A DNA stretch of 64,000 nt from Franzmannia pantelleriensis (GCF_900102875.1 NZ_FNGH01000013.1:62001-126000), one strand, 5' to 3'; shown: positions 25,260 to 40,751, numbered from the stretch's first letter. Notes: generated by a model from the letters alone, not told the origin. Numbers and translations are program-made.

Positions 25260-25295
25260 TGTTTCCGCAGTGTCGCTATGGAGGCGGACAGACCC

Positions 25296-26444
25296 ATGTC
25301 CAAACGTGACTATTACGAGGTGCTCGGCGTCGAGCGCGGGGCCGATCAGAAAGAGATCAAGAAGGCCTATCGGCGTCTGGCCCAGAAATTTCATCCGGAC
25401 CGCAATCCGGACGACGACAGCGCGGCGGAGAAATTCCGCGAGGTCTCCGAGGCCTATGAGGTCCTGACCGACAGCGAGAAGCGTGCCGCCTACGACCAGT
25501 TTGGCCATGCCGGCGTCGATGGCCAGGGTGGTGGCTTTGGCGGCGGCGGTTTCGGTGGCGGCGCGGGAGCCGGCGGTTTCAGCGATATCTTCGGCGACGT
25601 GTTCGGCGATATCTTCGGTGGCGGCGGTGGCCGCCGTCACCCCAATGCGCCGCAGCGCGGCAGTGACCTGCGCTACAACCTCGAGCTCGATCTCGAGGAC
25701 GCAGTGTCCGGCACCAGCGTCGATATCCGCGTGCCCCGGCATATCGATTGCGACCGCTGTGATGGCGACGGCGCCGAGCCGGGCTCCACCAAGGAGACCT
25801 GCCCGACCTGTAACGGCATGGGGCAGGTGCGCATGCAGCAGGGCTTCTTCGCCGTGCAGCAGACCTGCCCCACTTGCCACGGCAGCGGAGTGCACATCAA
25901 GGTGCCGTGCCATAAGTGCAACGGCGAAGGCCGCGTGCGCGAGACCCGCACCCTGTCGGTGAAGATTCCCGCGGGGGTCGATACCGGCGATCGCATTCGC
26001 CTCAACGGCGAGGGCGAGAGCGGTATCAACGGTGGCCCGCCCGGCGATCTCTACGTGCAGGTGGCGATCAAGCCGCACCGCATCTTCCAGCGCGATGGCC
26101 GTCATCTGCAGTGCGAGGTGCCGATCAACTTCGTTGACGCCGCCCTGGGTGGTGAACTCGAAGTGCCGACCCTGGATGGTCGGGTCAAACTCAAGATCCC
26201 CGCCGAGACCCAGACCGGCAAGCTGTTCCGGCTCAAGGGCAAGGGCGTCAAGCCGGTGCGTGGCGGCCCCGCCGGCGACCTGCTGTGCAAGGTCGTACTC
26301 GAGACGCCGGTCAAGCTCAGCGAGCACCAGAAGGAGCTGCTGCGTCAGTTCCAGGACAGCCTCGGTGAGAGCAACAGCCACTCGCCCAAGAAGAGCGGCT
26401 TCTTCGATGGCGTGCGCAAGTTCTTCGAGGACATGAAGCCGTAA
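25296..26444 (+). CDS. dnaJ: Chaperone DnaJ (Hsp40)
   Basis: A 382-residue class I Hsp40 that delivers substrates to DnaK and stimulates its ATPase. The J domain has the HPD motif in '[10 protein letters not shown]', then a Gly/Phe-rich segment (residues 75-110), four zinc-finger repeats ([32 protein letters not shown]) and the C-terminal substrate domains. The ATG at 25296 is preferred because it starts '[12 protein letters not shown]', the universal N-terminus. Confidence 0.98.
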   Translation: MSKRDYYEVLGVERGADQKEIKKAYRRLAQKFHPDRNPDDDSAAEKFREVSEAYEVLTDSEKRAAYDQFGHAGVDGQGGGFGGGGFGGGAGAGGFSDIFGDVFGDIFGGGGGRRHPNAPQRGSDLRYNLELDLEDAVSGTSVDIRVPRHIDCDRCDGDGAEPGSTKETCPTCNGMGQVRMQQGFFAVQQTCPTCHGSGVHIKVPCHKCNGEGRVRETRTLSVKIPAGVDTGDRIRLNGEGESGINGGPPGDLYVQVAIKPHRIFQRDGRHLQCEVPINFVDAALGGELEVPTLDGRVKLKIPAETQTGKLFRLKGKGVKPVRGGPAGDLLCKVVLETPVKLSEHQKELLRQFQDSLGESNSHSPKKSGFFDGVRKFFEDMKP

Positions 26445-26472
26445 TCCCTCGGCATCCGTCCTGGCAGCACGG

Positions 26473-26500
26473 GCCCCCGGTATCCTCGGATGCCGGGGGC
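26473..26500 (+). terminator. Hairpin terminator after dnaJ
   Basis: GCCCCCGGTATCC and GGATGCCGGGGGC form a 13-bp stem with one wobble pair and a two-base loop about 30 bases past the dnaJ stop. The T tract is weak. Confidence 0.7.
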
Positions 26501-26589
26501 CTCGTGGTTTGGCAGTCGAGCCTGAGAGGCACGATTGCTGGGCAAATGGGGGAGCTCTTATTAGACTAGGGTGATGGACGGCAGCGCCG

Positions 26590-27558
26590 ATGTCTGCCAA
26601 TGCCTTATGGCAGTGCCGTGACGTGACTGCCGATCCCCTCTCATTGCACCAGGCACAGGCATTCATGGACGAGCTCCCCGATAGGCCGCTGGCCGGCATC
26701 ATCTTGAGACTGCTCTCGGGGATGCTCTTCACTGGGATGATGGTCTGCGTGAAGGCCGCCAGCGAGGCGACGCCTTTGGGACAGATCGTTTTCTTCCGTT
26801 CGCTGTTTGCGCTGCTGCCGGTCGTGCTGTTCCTGGCATGGCGGCGCGAGTTCCCCGCTGGGTTGGCGACCCGCCGGCCTGGTGGGCACCTGCTGCGCTC
26901 CGGCCTGGGCGCGGCGGCGATGTTTGCTTCTTTCGCCGCCCTGGCGCTGCTGCCGGTTGCCGAAGCGACGCTCCTGGCGCAGTTGACCCCGGTGCTGATG
27001 GCTATCGGCGGAGTCTTGTTGCTGCGCGAACGGTTAACGCTACAGCGGACCGCAGCCCTGCTGCTGGCACTGGCGGGGGTGGCCGTGCTGGTACTGCCCA
27101 GTCTGGGGGGCGATGGGGCTTCGCTGGCGGGCTATCTGCTGGCACTGCTGGCGGCCCTGCTTACGGCGGGCGCGCTGTTGACCGTGAGGCGCATCTCGCG
27201 CACCGAGACGCCGGGGGCTATCGCATTCTACTTTATCCTGATGTCAGCGCTGGCGGGGCTGGTTACCTGGCCGCTAGGCTGGGCAGACCTGGATGGGAAG
27301 CAGCTGTGGCTGCTGATGTTTGCCGGGCTGTTCGGTGGTGCGGCGCATATTTGCATGACTCTCGCGCTGCGCTATGCGGAGGTCTCGCGGCTGGCCCCCT
27401 TCGAGTACCTGGCCTTGATCTGGCCCGTGCTGGCCGACCTGGCAATCTTTGGGTTGGCACCTTCGGCCGGCTTTCTGCTGGCCCTGCCCCTGGTGCTCGC
27501 CGGAGCTGGCCTGGCTGCGTTCGAAGGGCGCAGGGTGCGATGGCCACTGCGACGATGA
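26590..27558 (+). CDS. EamA/DMT-superfamily transporter
   Basis: A 322-residue membrane protein with ten hydrophobic helices in two EamA repeats (about residues 30-165 and 175-310), a drug/metabolite transporter. 'AATLLAQLTPVLMAIGG'-type helix 4 and 'FEYLALIWPVLADLAIFG' in the second repeat are typical. The start is uncertain: the ATG at 26665 (MDELPDRPLAG) begins nearer helix 1, but neither has a clear ribosome site. The substrate cannot be inferred; members export amino acids, nucleosides or import S-adenosylmethionine. Confidence 0.83.
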   Translation: MSANALWQCRDVTADPLSLHQAQAFMDELPDRPLAGIILRLLSGMLFTGMMVCVKAASEATPLGQIVFFRSLFALLPVVLFLAWRREFPAGLATRRPGGHLLRSGLGAAAMFASFAALALLPVAEATLLAQLTPVLMAIGGVLLLRERLTLQRTAALLLALAGVAVLVLPSLGGDGASLAGYLLALLAALLTAGALLTVRRISRTETPGAIAFYFILMSALAGLVTWPLGWADLDGKQLWLLMFAGLFGGAAHICMTLALRYAEVSRLAPFEYLALIWPVLADLAIFGLAPSAGFLLALPLVLAGAGLAAFEGRRVRWPLRR

Positions 27559-27690
27559 GGAGCGAACGCCACTTGGGGCTGGTCTCGTCGCATATCGCGA
27601 CATCGCCTGGCGCGTGCGCTTGACGCGGCATTCTTGCTAAGCTGCCGTGATCCAGCATTTGTAGCCCCGGCCGTAAGCAAGGACGACCAC

Positions 27691-28941
27691 ATGACCCGCG
27701 AGACCCTGGTGCTTGGTGCCGGTATGGTGGGCACCTCGATTGCGTACCACCTGGCGCGGCGTGGGCGTTCGGTAACGCTGCTCGATCGCCGCCGGCCGGG
27801 CGAGGAGACCTCCTACGGCAACGCCGGGATCATTCAGCGCGAGGCGGTCAAGCCGTACCCCTTTCCCCGCGACCTGGCGACCCTGCTACGGGTGTTGCCC
27901 AACCGTCAGATCGATATCCGTTATCGCCCCCGCGCCTTGCTGGCCGCCGCCGGTCCGCTGTTGCAGTACTGGCGGCAATCCACGCCGGCGCGCCACGCCG
28001 CGGTGGTGCCGGCCTACGCCTCATTGACGGTGCGCTGCACCGAGGAGCACCAGGCGCTGATCGCCGCCGCCGGCGCCGAGTCGCTGGTATGCAAGCAGGG
28101 CTGGCTGGACGGCTTTCGTGAGCAGGCGTCGCTGGATGCGCAAGTCGCCAACGCCGAGGCCATCGGCGAGGCGTATGGCGTCACCCATGAGGCGCTCGAC
28201 GCCGCGGCGCTCAAGGCCCATGAGCCGCACCTGCGGGGTGACGCCATGCTGGGGGCCGTGCACTGGACCAACGGCTGGACGGTGCGCGACCCCGGGGCAC
28301 TGGTCAAGGCCTATGCCGCGGCGTTCGAGGCGGCTGGTGGGCGTGTCGAGCGCGCCGAGGCGAAGCGCTTGGAGCAGACCGCCCGCGGCTGGCGGCTGCA
28401 TACCGCCGCCGGGGTGCATGAGGCCGAGGAGTTGGTGCTGGCCACAGGCCCCTGGTCGTCGCGCTGGCTGGCCGAGCTTGGCTATCGCGTGCCGCTGTTT
28501 CCCAAGCGCGGATACCATATGCACTATGCCATGCAGGACGGAGCCCGGCTCAACCACTGGCTGCGCGACGCCGATGCCGGCTACCTGCTGGCACCGATGC
28601 AGGCTGGGGTGCGGCTGACCACCGGTGCCGAATTGAATACGCTTGAGGCGCCGCCGCGCCATGCGCAGCTGGATGCCGCCGAGCGTGTGGCTCGCGAGTT
28701 GTTACCGCTCGGCGAGCGCCGCGACGCCGAACCGTGGATGGGCAGCCGCCCCTGTGTCGCCGACATGCTGCCGGTGATTGGCAGTGCGCCGCGGCATGCC
28801 GGGCTGTGGCTGGCCTTCGGTCACGGCCATCAGGGCTTTACGCTGGGGCCGGTCACCGGTCGCGTGCTGGCTGAACAGATGTGTGGTGAGCCGCCGGCGG
28901 TGGATATGTCGCCGTTCCGCCTGACGCGCTTCGCACTGTAA
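27691..28941 (+). CDS. FAD-dependent oxidoreductase, DadA-like amino-acid dehydrogenase
   Basis: A 416-residue flavoprotein of the DAO family, similar to the small subunit of D-amino acid dehydrogenase. The N-terminal dinucleotide-binding motif is 'TLVLGAGMVGTSIAYHLARRG', followed by 'LLDRR' and 'ETSYGNAGIIQ', a DadA signature, and the C-terminal 'AFGHGHQGFTLGPVTGRVLAE'. It would oxidise a D-amino acid or related imine-forming amine and pass electrons to the respiratory chain. AAGGA precedes ATG at 27691. It lies between two EamA transporters that may handle a related substrate. Confidence 0.85.
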   Translation: MTRETLVLGAGMVGTSIAYHLARRGRSVTLLDRRRPGEETSYGNAGIIQREAVKPYPFPRDLATLLRVLPNRQIDIRYRPRALLAAAGPLLQYWRQSTPARHAAVVPAYASLTVRCTEEHQALIAAAGAESLVCKQGWLDGFREQASLDAQVANAEAIGEAYGVTHEALDAAALKAHEPHLRGDAMLGAVHWTNGWTVRDPGALVKAYAAAFEAAGGRVERAEAKRLEQTARGWRLHTAAGVHEAEELVLATGPWSSRWLAELGYRVPLFPKRGYHMHYAMQDGARLNHWLRDADAGYLLAPMQAGVRLTTGAELNTLEAPPRHAQLDAAERVARELLPLGERRDAEPWMGSRPCVADMLPVIGSAPRHAGLWLAFGHGHQGFTLGPVTGRVLAEQMCGEPPAVDMSPFRLTRFAL

Positions 28942-28992
28942 GTGTCTTTACCCTGCGTTGGGTGCTGATGCCCGACGCCCAACGGAGGTCAC

Positions 28993-29267
28993 ATGCCAAT
29001 CTCACGTACTGACGTTGCTACCGCCGACGGCAGCAAGCTGATCAACCGGCTCTGCAAGCACTGGGCTCACAAGCTCGAGGTCGAGCACGACGCGGATCAG
29101 GGCCGGGTGGCGTTCGCCGATGGCACCTGCCTGATGCACGCTACGGCGGATCGCCTGACGGTGGCCATCGAGGCGCTCGATGAGTCGACCCTGGACCAAC
29201 TGGAGGGGGTGGTGAGCAGTCATCTGGAGCGTATGGCCGGCGAGCCGCTCGATATTGTCTGGGAAAA

Positions 29268-29271
<4 letters not shown>
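28993..29271 (+). CDS. DUF2218 domain protein
   Basis: A 92-residue protein of the DUF2218 family, often found beside siderophore or transport genes but without known function. The family pattern 'LINRLCKHWAHKLEVE' and 'CLMHATADRLTVAIEA' is visible. GGAGG precedes ATG. Its stop overlaps the TTG start of the following EamA transporter, so the two are coupled. There is no signal peptide, so it is cytoplasmic. Confidence 0.8.
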
Positions 29272-31027
<1,756 letters not shown>

Positions 31028-31062
31028 GTGCTCAAGTGTCCCGGGTGCGGGGCTAACCCGTC

Positions 31063-31147
31063 GGCAAGCCTACGAGGAGGCGCTGTGAACCCGTCCCTGG
31101 GCGCTACCTTGCGCCATCCATGGCGCAAACCTCCTCTTCGGCTTGCC
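31063..31147. repeat. Composite palindromic intergenic element
   Basis: Two 18-base arms, GGCAAGCCTACGAGGAGG and CCTCCTCTTCGGCTTGCC, match as an inverted repeat at 16 of 18 positions. Between them lies a second perfect palindrome TTGCGCCA-TCCA-TGGCGCAA (31109-31128). Nested arms of this kind are typical of dispersed extragenic palindromes such as BIME or REP elements. No second copy was seen in this window. Confidence 0.5.
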
Positions 31148-31315
31148 CACGGCGCCCCTCGGCCGCGGCGCCAACTGGTCTCAGCATGCGGCCAGAGAAG
31201 ACTAGCCGTTGGTCGCAGATTCCTGTAACATTCCAAAAATTTTGGCCGGGCGCCGGATGCTGCATCCATCATAGCGCTTGTTGAGTCGGCCACGGGCACA
31301 CCGAGCAATGACAAC

Positions 31316-31358
31316 AAGCGGGATGAGACCGGTCTTTCAGGTTTCGTCCCGCTTTTTT
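31316..31358 (+). terminator. Rho-independent terminator ahead of carA
   Basis: AAGCGGGATGAGACC and GGTTTCGTCCCGCTT make a 15-bp stem with wobble pairs, followed by TTTTTT. It may end the dapB message or act as an attenuator in the carAB leader. Confidence 0.9.
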
Positions 31359-31462
31359 ACGGCTCGCCTGCCGCGTGACCCAGCCTGGCGCCCGCCCTTG
31401 ACACATCTGTCGGATGAGCGTGACTCGTCGGCGGTCTCTTAAGAGCATGGGAGGAAGTTGCG

Positions 31463-32608
31463 TTGAACAGACCCGCGATATTGGCCTTGGAAGATGGCAG
31501 CGTATTCCACGGCACCGCGATCGGCGCCGAGGGGCAAACCAGCGGTGAGGTGGTGTTCAATACGGCCATGACCGGCTATCAGGAGATTCTTACCGACCCC
31601 TCCTATACCCGACAGATCGTCACCCTCACCTATCCGCACATCGGCAACACCGGCGTCAACGCCGAGGACGTTGAGTCCGACGCCATCGCCGCCGCCGGGC
31701 TGGTGATCCGCGACCTGCCGCTGCTGGCCAGCAGCTTCCGCTCCGAGCAGACCCTTTCCGACTATCTCAAGGGCCAGAACGTGCTCGGCATCGCCGACAT
31801 CGACACCCGCCGGCTGACCCGCATCCTGCGCGACAAGGGCTCGCAGAACGGCGCGATCCTGGCCGGCGCCGAGGCCGAGGGTGACGACGCCGTGGCGCGT
31901 GCCCTGGCCGCCGCCCGCGCCTTCCCCGGGCTCAAGGGCATGGACCTGGCCAAGGTAGTTTCCTGCCAGACGCCCTATGAATGGAGCGAGGGCGAGTGGG
32001 CGCTGGGTGAGGGCTACGCCGATACCGCGCAGGTCGAGCGGCCCTACCACGTGGTCGCCTACGACTACGGGGTGAAGCGCAATATCCTGCGCATACTCGC
32101 CTCCCGTGGCTGCCGGCTGACCGTGGTGCCGGCCCAGACCCCGGCCAGCGAGGTGCTGGCGATGAACCCGGACGGCGTGTTCCTGGCCAACGGCCCCGGT
32201 GACCCCGAGCCCTGCGACTACGCCATCAAGGCCATCGGCGAGATCCTCGAGACTGAGCTTCCGGTGTTCGGCATCTGCCTCGGCCACCAGCTGCTGGCGC
32301 TGGCCAGCGGTGCCAAGACACTGAAGATGAGCCACGGCCATCACGGTGCCAACCACCCGGTGCAGGACCTCGACAGCGGCCAGGTGATGATCACCAGCCA
32401 GAACCACGGTTTTGCCGCCGATGAGGCGAGCCTGCCAGCGACACTGCGCGCGACGCACCGCTCGCTGTTCGACGGCACTCTGCAGGGGATCGAGCGTACC
32501 GACCGGCCTGCCTTCAGTTTTCAGGGCCACCCCGAGGCGAGCCCCGGGCCGCGCGACGTGTCGCCGCTGTTCGATCGCTTCGTTGAGATGATGAAGGCAC
32601 GCCGCTGA
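31463..32608 (+). CDS. carA: Carbamoyl-phosphate synthase small subunit
   Basis: A 381-residue glutaminase subunit that gives ammonia from glutamine to CarB for arginine and pyrimidine synthesis. The N-terminal domain has '[17 protein letters not shown]', and the class I amidotransferase site is '[15 protein letters not shown]' with the nucleophile Cys and the His-Glu pair in '[11 protein letters not shown]'. The start is TTG at 31463 with GGAGG seven bases upstream; no ATG is near. The carB gene follows after 55 bases. Confidence 0.97.
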   Translation: MNRPAILALEDGSVFHGTAIGAEGQTSGEVVFNTAMTGYQEILTDPSYTRQIVTLTYPHIGNTGVNAEDVESDAIAAAGLVIRDLPLLASSFRSEQTLSDYLKGQNVLGIADIDTRRLTRILRDKGSQNGAILAGAEAEGDDAVARALAAARAFPGLKGMDLAKVVSCQTPYEWSEGEWALGEGYADTAQVERPYHVVAYDYGVKRNILRILASRGCRLTVVPAQTPASEVLAMNPDGVFLANGPGDPEPCDYAIKAIGEILETELPVFGICLGHQLLALASGAKTLKMSHGHHGANHPVQDLDSGQVMITSQNHGFAADEASLPATLRATHRSLFDGTLQGIERTDRPAFSFQGHPEASPGPRDVSPLFDRFVEMMKARR

Positions 32609-32663
32609 GCGTCGACCCTCACCACCGAGTCCGTTCTTTCACCGATTTGCCGCGGGAACCGTC

Positions 32664-35890
<3,227 letters not shown>

Positions 35891-35894
<4 letters not shown>

Positions 35895-36367
35895 ACAAGG
35901 TCCCGATGACCGTCGCAGGCGAGCAGCGCCTGCGTGAAGAGCTCGAACAGCTCAAGGGCGTCGAACGGCCCAAGGTGATCAACGCCATCGCCGAGGCGCG
36001 CGAGCATGGTGATCTCAAGGAGAACGCCGAGTATCACGCCGCGCGCGAGCAGCAAGGCTTCATCGAAGGGCGCATCCAGGAGATCGAAGGCAAGCTCTCC
36101 ACCGCCCAGGTGATCGATGTCACCAAGCTGCCCAAGACCGGCAAGGTCATCTTCGGCGTCACCGTGGCGCTGCTCAACCTGGATACCGACGATGAGGTGA
36201 CCTATCGCATCGTCGGCGAGGACGAGGCCGACATCAAGGCGGGGCGGATTTCGGTGACCTCGCCGATCGCCCGCGCGCTGATCGGCAAGGAGGAGGGCGA
36301 CTCGGTGGTGGTTAACACCCCCAGGGGTGAAGTCGAGTACGAGATCCTTAGCGTCGAGCACCTGTAA
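35891..36367 (+). CDS. greA: Transcription elongation factor GreA
   Basis: A 158-residue GreA that rescues backtracked RNA polymerase by stimulating transcript cleavage. The N-terminal coiled coil ('[47 protein letters not shown]') carries the acidic tip Asp and Glu, and the C-terminal FKBP-like domain ends '[11 protein letters not shown]'. It is translationally coupled to carB (ATGA overlap), as in Pseudomonas. A terminator follows. Confidence 0.97.
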
Positions 36368-36395
36368 GTCGGACGTTAGAAGAGCGAAGAAGTAA

Positions 36396-36419
36396 GAGGC
36401 CGCCTGGTCGGGCGGCCTC
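36396..36419 (+). terminator. Terminator after greA
   Basis: GAGGCCGCC and GGCGGCCTC pair around a six-base loop and are followed by GTTCGTT. It closes the carAB-greA transcript and precedes the convergent yhbY gene. Confidence 0.75.
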
Positions 36420-36489
36420 GTTCGTTGGGTAAAGGGGGCTTCTGCTCTCTTATGCCTTCCTTACTTCCCTCTCTGGTCTGCGTCAGTGC

Positions 36490-36816
36490 CTAGTGTCTGC
36501 CGTGATGCTCGGCGAAGCGCTTGACGTTGGAGAGCTTGGCGTTGGCCTTGGGGTTGTGGCGGTAGAGCAGGGCCACCTTGCCGATGGTCTGGATGCGTAC
36601 GGCACCGCTCTGAGTCACCAGCTCCTCGAGCATGGCGGCGCGATCGTCGCGCTCGGGCAGGGCCAGCTTGATCTTGATCAGCTCGTGGTCGTTGAGCGCA
36701 CGCTCTAGCTCGGCGATCACGCCCTCGGAGATGCCGTTCTCGGACACCGTGACCACCGGGTTGAGGTGGTGGCCGATGCTGCGGAATGCTTTCTTTTGTG
36801 CCTGTGACAAGCTCAT
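36490..36816 (-). CDS. yhbY: Ribosome assembly RNA-binding protein YhbY
   Basis: A 108-residue CRM-domain protein that associates with the pre-50S subunit. 'LSQAQKKAFRSIGHHLNPVVTVSENGISEGVIAELERAL' and 'LIKIKL' with 'GKVALLYRHNP' (the GxxxLYR motif) are diagnostic. I use ATG at 36816; a TTG six codons upstream is possible. It is divergent from rlmE, the usual yhbY-rlmE arrangement in gammaproteobacteria. Confidence 0.95.
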   Translation of the reverse strand: MSLSQAQKKAFRSIGHHLNPVVTVSENGISEGVIAELERALNDHELIKIKLALPERDDRAAMLEELVTQSGAVRIQTIGKVALLYRHNPKANAKLSNVKRFAEHHGRH

Positions 36817-36928
36817 GGTATCTTGAGGGTCCAAAGTTGCGCTGAACCCGCCATGTTACGGCGAAAGCGGCGCGTGCGAAAGCCTCCCTCCGCTTCTCTT
36901 CAAACCGACATCAGATCCAGGTGATGCC

Positions 36929-37603
36929 GTGGGCCGCTCTACCCGCTCCAGCAAGTCCTCCTCGCCCGCTACGGCTACGGCTCGTGGCGCCAGCAAGACC
37001 AGCAAGGGCTGGTTGAAGGAGCACTTCGACGATCAATACGTGCAGCGCAGCTGGCAGGACGGTTACCGCTCCAGGGCCAGCTACAAGTTGCTCGAGCTGG
37101 ATGCCAAGGACGCCTTGCTGCGCCCGGGCATGGCGGTGATCGATCTGGGGGCCGCGCCCGGCGGCTGGAGCCAGATCGCTGCCGAGAAGGTGGGCCCGGA
37201 GGGTGCGGTGATCGCTTCGGATATCCTCGAGATGGATGCCCTGGCCGGGGTCGACTTCATCCAGGGCGATTTCACCGAGGAAGCCGTGCTCGATGCCATT
37301 CTCGCCGCACTGGATGGTCGGCCGGTGGACCTTGTGATGTCCGACATGGCCCCCAATATGAGTGGTATGGCTGCTATCGACCAGCCCCAGGCGATGTACC
37401 TCGTCGAGCTGGCGCTGGATTTGGCGCAGCAGACCCTGAGACCGGGCGGCCGCTTCGTGGCCAAGGTCTTCCAGGGCGAAGGATTCGACGACTACCTCAA
37501 GGCGCTGCGCGGCAGCTTCAGCAAGGTGGTCACCCGCAAGCCGGATGCCTCCCGGGCGCGATCCCGCGAAGTCTACCTGCTGGCGGAGCAGTTTCGTGGT
37601 TGA
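36929..37603 (+). CDS. rlmE: 23S rRNA (uridine-2'-O)-methyltransferase RlmE
   Basis: A 224-residue FtsJ/RrmJ-type methyltransferase for U2552 of 23S rRNA, a heat-shock gene in E. coli. The SAM site is '[20 protein letters not shown]', and the K-D-K-E tetrad is represented by '[12 protein letters not shown]', 'SDMAPNMSG' and '[12 protein letters not shown]'. The start is GTG at 36929 with AGGTGA upstream. The N-terminal Ser/Ala/Thr-rich extension (about 25 residues) is longer than in E. coli (209 residues total). Confidence 0.95.
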   Translation: MGRSTRSSKSSSPATATARGASKTSKGWLKEHFDDQYVQRSWQDGYRSRASYKLLELDAKDALLRPGMAVIDLGAAPGGWSQIAAEKVGPEGAVIASDILEMDALAGVDFIQGDFTEEAVLDAILAALDGRPVDLVMSDMAPNMSGMAAIDQPQAMYLVELALDLAQQTLRPGGRFVAKVFQGEGFDDYLKALRGSFSKVVTRKPDASRARSREVYLLAEQFRG

Positions 37604-37762
37604 GCGGATAGCCTCAGGCTACCGCCGCAATAGACAGACACCCGCCGGCAACTATGGCAGTGTTGATCGATGTGCATGGATGTGGTTGAACGCCCGCATC
37701 TGCTGTAGTGTCGAAGACCTATGCCCGCTTGGCAGTTCGTTTTCAGCAATGAGGGTACTCCC

Positions 37763-39751
37763 TTGAATGATATGGCGAAGAACCTGATTCTGTGGTTGGT
37801 CATCGCGGCAGTGCTGCTGACGGTGTTCAACAACTTCAGCGTCGATAGCTCACCTCAGGCGATGAACTATTCGCAGTTCGTCCAGCAGGTGCAGAACCAG
37901 CAGATCCGTAGTGTGACCATCGATGGCTACACCATCAGTGGTGAGCGAACCGATGGGTCGCAGTTCCAGACCATCCGCCCGGCGGCGGAAGACCCGCAGC
38001 TGATCAACGACCTGCTCTCCAACGATGTCACCGTGGTGGGTCGGGAGCCCCAGGAGCAGAGTCTGTGGACGCGGCTGTTGATTGCCAGCTTCCCGATTCT
38101 GATCATCCTCGCCATCTTCCTGTTCTTCATGCGTCAGATGCAGGGCGGTGCCGGTGGCAAGGGGGGGCCGATGAGCTTCGGCAAGTCCAAGGCCAAGCTG
38201 CTCTCCCAGGATCAGATCAAGACCACCTTCGCCGATGTGGCGGGCTGTGATGAGGCCAAGGAGGAGGTCGAGGAACTGGTCGACTTCCTGCGCGACCCTT
38301 CCAAGTTCCAGCGCCTGGGCGGCACCATCCCGCGCGGCGTGCTGATGGTGGGCCCGCCGGGTACCGGTAAGACGCTGCTCGCCAAGTCGATCGCCGGCGA
38401 GGCCAAGGTGCCGTTCTTCTCGATCTCGGGTTCCGACTTCGTCGAGATGTTCGTTGGCGTTGGTGCCTCGCGGGTGCGCGACATGTTCGAGCAGGCCAAG
38501 AAACAGGCCCCCTGCATCATCTTCATCGATGAGATCGACGCCGTGGGCCGCTCGCGTGGCGCCGGCATGGGCGGTGGCAACGACGAGCGTGAGCAGACCC
38601 TCAACCAGTTGCTGGTGGAGATGGACGGCTTTGAGGCCAACGAGGGCATTATCGTCATCGCTGCCACCAACCGTCCCGATGTGCTCGACCCGGCGCTGCT
38701 GCGCCCCGGGCGCTTCGACCGCCAGGTCGTGGTTGGCCTGCCCGACATCCGTGGCCGCGAGCACATCCTGGGCGTGCACCTGCGCAAGGTGCCGCTGGCC
38801 GATGACGTCAAGCCGGTGCTGATTGCCCGTGGCACGCCTGGTTTCTCCGGCGCCGATCTGGCTAACCTGGTGAACGAGGCGGCGCTGTTCGCGGCGCGCC
38901 GTAACAAGCGCCTGGTCAGCATGGAGGAACTGGAGCTGGCCAAGGACAAGATCATGATGGGCGCCGAGCGCAAGTCGATGGTCATGACCGACAAGGAGAA
39001 GCTCAACACCGCCTATCACGAGTCGGGCCATGCCATCATCGGCTTGGTGATGCCGGAGCACGACCCGGTCTACAAGGTCACCATCATTCCGCGTGGCCGC
39101 GCCTTGGGTGTGACCATGTTCCTGCCCGAGCAGGACCGCTACAGCCTGTCGCGCCAGCAGATCATCAGTCAGATCTGCTCGCTGTTCGGCGGCCGGATTG
39201 CCGAGGAGATGACGCTCGGCCCCAACGGCGTTACGACCGGTGCATCCAACGATATCAAGCGTGCCACCGAGCTGGCCCACAACATGGTCGCCAAGTGGGG
39301 GCTGTCCGACGAGATGGGCCCGATCATGTACGACGAGGACGAGTCGCACCAGTTCATGGGCGGTCCCGGCCAGGGCGGCAAGCTCAAGTCGGGCGAGACC
39401 ACCACCCGGCTCGACAAGGAAGTGCGCAAGATCATTGATGGCTGCTATGAAGAGGCCAAGCGTATTCTCGAAGAGAATCGCGACAAGCTCGACGCCATGG
39501 CTGAGGCCTTGATGCAGTACGAGACCATTGATGCCACGCAGCTCAAGGACATCATGGAAGGGCGTCCGCCGCGTCCACCCGAGGGTTGGGAAGACCCCAG
39601 CAGCCCCGGCGGTGGCGTGTCCACCGTAGATGCATCGGAGGCCGAGGCCAAGCCCGAGGCCCCATCCGACGAGCTCGACGACGGCGATGAAGAGGACGAC
39701 GAGCCGCGTCGCCGACCCTCGGATCCACTGGGTGGTCCGGCCGGCCACTGA
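37763..39751 (+). CDS. ftsH: ATP-dependent zinc metalloprotease FtsH
   Basis: A 662-residue membrane-bound AAA protease that degrades sigma-32, LpxC and misassembled membrane proteins. Two N-terminal membrane helices flank a periplasmic domain (residues 5-120); the AAA module has Walker A '[17 protein letters not shown]' and '[11 protein letters not shown]'; the protease site is HESGH near residue 417. TTG at 37763 is the likely start, with GAGGG seven bases ahead; ATG at 37772 would be 'MAKNLILWL', the E. coli start. The C-terminal 60 residues are acidic and Pro-rich. Confidence 0.97.
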   Translation: MNDMAKNLILWLVIAAVLLTVFNNFSVDSSPQAMNYSQFVQQVQNQQIRSVTIDGYTISGERTDGSQFQTIRPAAEDPQLINDLLSNDVTVVGREPQEQSLWTRLLIASFPILIILAIFLFFMRQMQGGAGGKGGPMSFGKSKAKLLSQDQIKTTFADVAGCDEAKEEVEELVDFLRDPSKFQRLGGTIPRGVLMVGPPGTGKTLLAKSIAGEAKVPFFSISGSDFVEMFVGVGASRVRDMFEQAKKQAPCIIFIDEIDAVGRSRGAGMGGGNDEREQTLNQLLVEMDGFEANEGIIVIAATNRPDVLDPALLRPGRFDRQVVVGLPDIRGREHILGVHLRKVPLADDVKPVLIARGTPGFSGADLANLVNEAALFAARRNKRLVSMEELELAKDKIMMGAERKSMVMTDKEKLNTAYHESGHAIIGLVMPEHDPVYKVTIIPRGRALGVTMFLPEQDRYSLSRQQIISQICSLFGGRIAEEMTLGPNGVTTGASNDIKRATELAHNMVAKWGLSDEMGPIMYDEDESHQFMGGPGQGGKLKSGETTTRLDKEVRKIIDGCYEEAKRILEENRDKLDAMAEALMQYETIDATQLKDIMEGRPPRPPEGWEDPSSPGGGVSTVDASEAEAKPEAPSDELDDGDEEDDEPRRRPSDPLGGPAGH

Positions 39752-39766
39752 ACGGCTACCCGCCAT

Positions 39767-39796
39767 GCAACGAGGCGCCTGATGGCGCCTCGTTGC
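39767..39796 (+). terminator. Hairpin after ftsH
   Basis: A perfect 13-bp stem GCAACGAGGCGCC / GGCGCCTCGTTGC with a four-base loop lies 16 bases past the ftsH stop. The T run is short, so it may be a weak terminator or an mRNA 3'-end stabiliser. Confidence 0.7.
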
Positions 39797-39893
39797 GTTG
39801 CGGCAGGTGCAGCTTGCGCCGTGCCAGGCGGCTGATTAGAGTGAACGCCTTTGCCTGGCTAGGCCGGGTTATGAACATCATCAGGACCACTTC

Positions 39894-40751
39894 ATGAGCG
39901 ACAGCAGCGCCTTACTGCACTGCGGACGACACCGCCTCGACCTCTCGTATCCCCGCGTGATGGGGATCCTCAACGTGACGCCGGACTCCTTTTCCGACGG
40001 CGGCCGCCACATCGTGGTCGACGATGCGCTGCGCCACGCCGAGCGCATGCTCGCCGAGGGGGCGGCGATCATCGACGTCGGCGGTGAGTCGACTCGCCCC
40101 GGTTCGCAGTCGATCCCCGCTCAGCAGGAGCTGGATCGCGTGGCGCCGGTGGTCGAGCGACTGGTGCGTGAACTCGATGCCCTGGTCTCGGTGGACACCA
40201 GCAGTCCCGAGGTGATGCGCGAGACTGCGGCCTTGGGTGCCGGCATGTTCAACGACGTGCGCGCCCTGCAGTGCGAGGGTGCGCTGCAGGCGGCGGCGCG
40301 CAGCGGCCTGCCGATATGTGTGATGCACATGCAGGGCGAACCCAGCGACATGCAGCAAGCGCCGCACTATGCTGAGCCGATAGAGGAGGCGGTGGTGCGC
40401 TTTCTTGCCGAGCGTATCGCGGCCTGTGAGGCGGCCGGGATCAGGCGTGAGCGGCTGATCCTCGACCCCGGCTTCGGCTTCGGCAAGACAGTCGAGCATA
40501 ACCTGCGCCTGCTGCGGCGTATGCAGCACCTTGAGGCGCTGGGGTTGCCGCTGCTGGTGGGCATGTCGCGCAAGAGCATGATCGGCAAGGTGCTCGAACG
40601 ACCGGTGGAGGAGCGCCTGCCCGGCGGGCTGGCGCTGGCGGCACTGGCCGTCGAGCGCGGCGCGCGCATACTGCGGGTTCACGATGTCGGGCCCAGCGTG
40701 GACGCCGTCAACATGACATGGGCTGTGCTACAGGAAGGCTTGGAACCATGA
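39894..40751 (+). CDS. folP: Dihydropteroate synthase
   Basis: A 285-residue DHPS that joins p-aminobenzoate to the pterin pyrophosphate in folate synthesis, the sulfonamide target. The signatures '[16 protein letters not shown]' and '[16 protein letters not shown]' are at the N-terminus, with '[23 protein letters not shown]' and 'SRKSMIG' further on. It overlaps glmM by ATGA, as in most gammaproteobacteria. Its substrate comes from FolK, encoded in the same window at about 60.4 kb. Confidence 0.97.
   Translation: MSDSSALLHCGRHRLDLSYPRVMGILNVTPDSFSDGGRHIVVDDALRHAERMLAEGAAIIDVGGESTRPGSQSIPAQQELDRVAPVVERLVRELDALVSVDTSSPEVMRETAALGAGMFNDVRALQCEGALQAAARSGLPICVMHMQGEPSDMQQAPHYAEPIEEAVVRFLAERIAACEAAGIRRERLILDPGFGFGKTVEHNLRLLRRMQHLEALGLPLLVGMSRKSMIGKVLERPVEERLPGGLALAALAVERGARILRVHDVGPSVDAVNMTWAVLQEGLEP

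Larger units (their letters stand above)
31028..31462. other. dapB-carA intergenic region, 435 bases, no gene
   Basis: No reading frame here looks coding. The region holds, in order, a composite palindromic element (31063-31147), a GC-rich inverted repeat just after it, a short palindrome CCAAAAATTTTGG at 31233-31245, and a strong terminator (31316-31358). The remaining 104 bases lead into carA. A carAB promoter is expected in this interval but no convincing -35/-10 pair was found. Confidence 0.6.

Noticed and set aside
37604-37762. Sigma-32 promoter for ftsH
   Set aside because: GTTGAA occurs near 37686 but no CCCCATnT-like element follows at a suitable distance.
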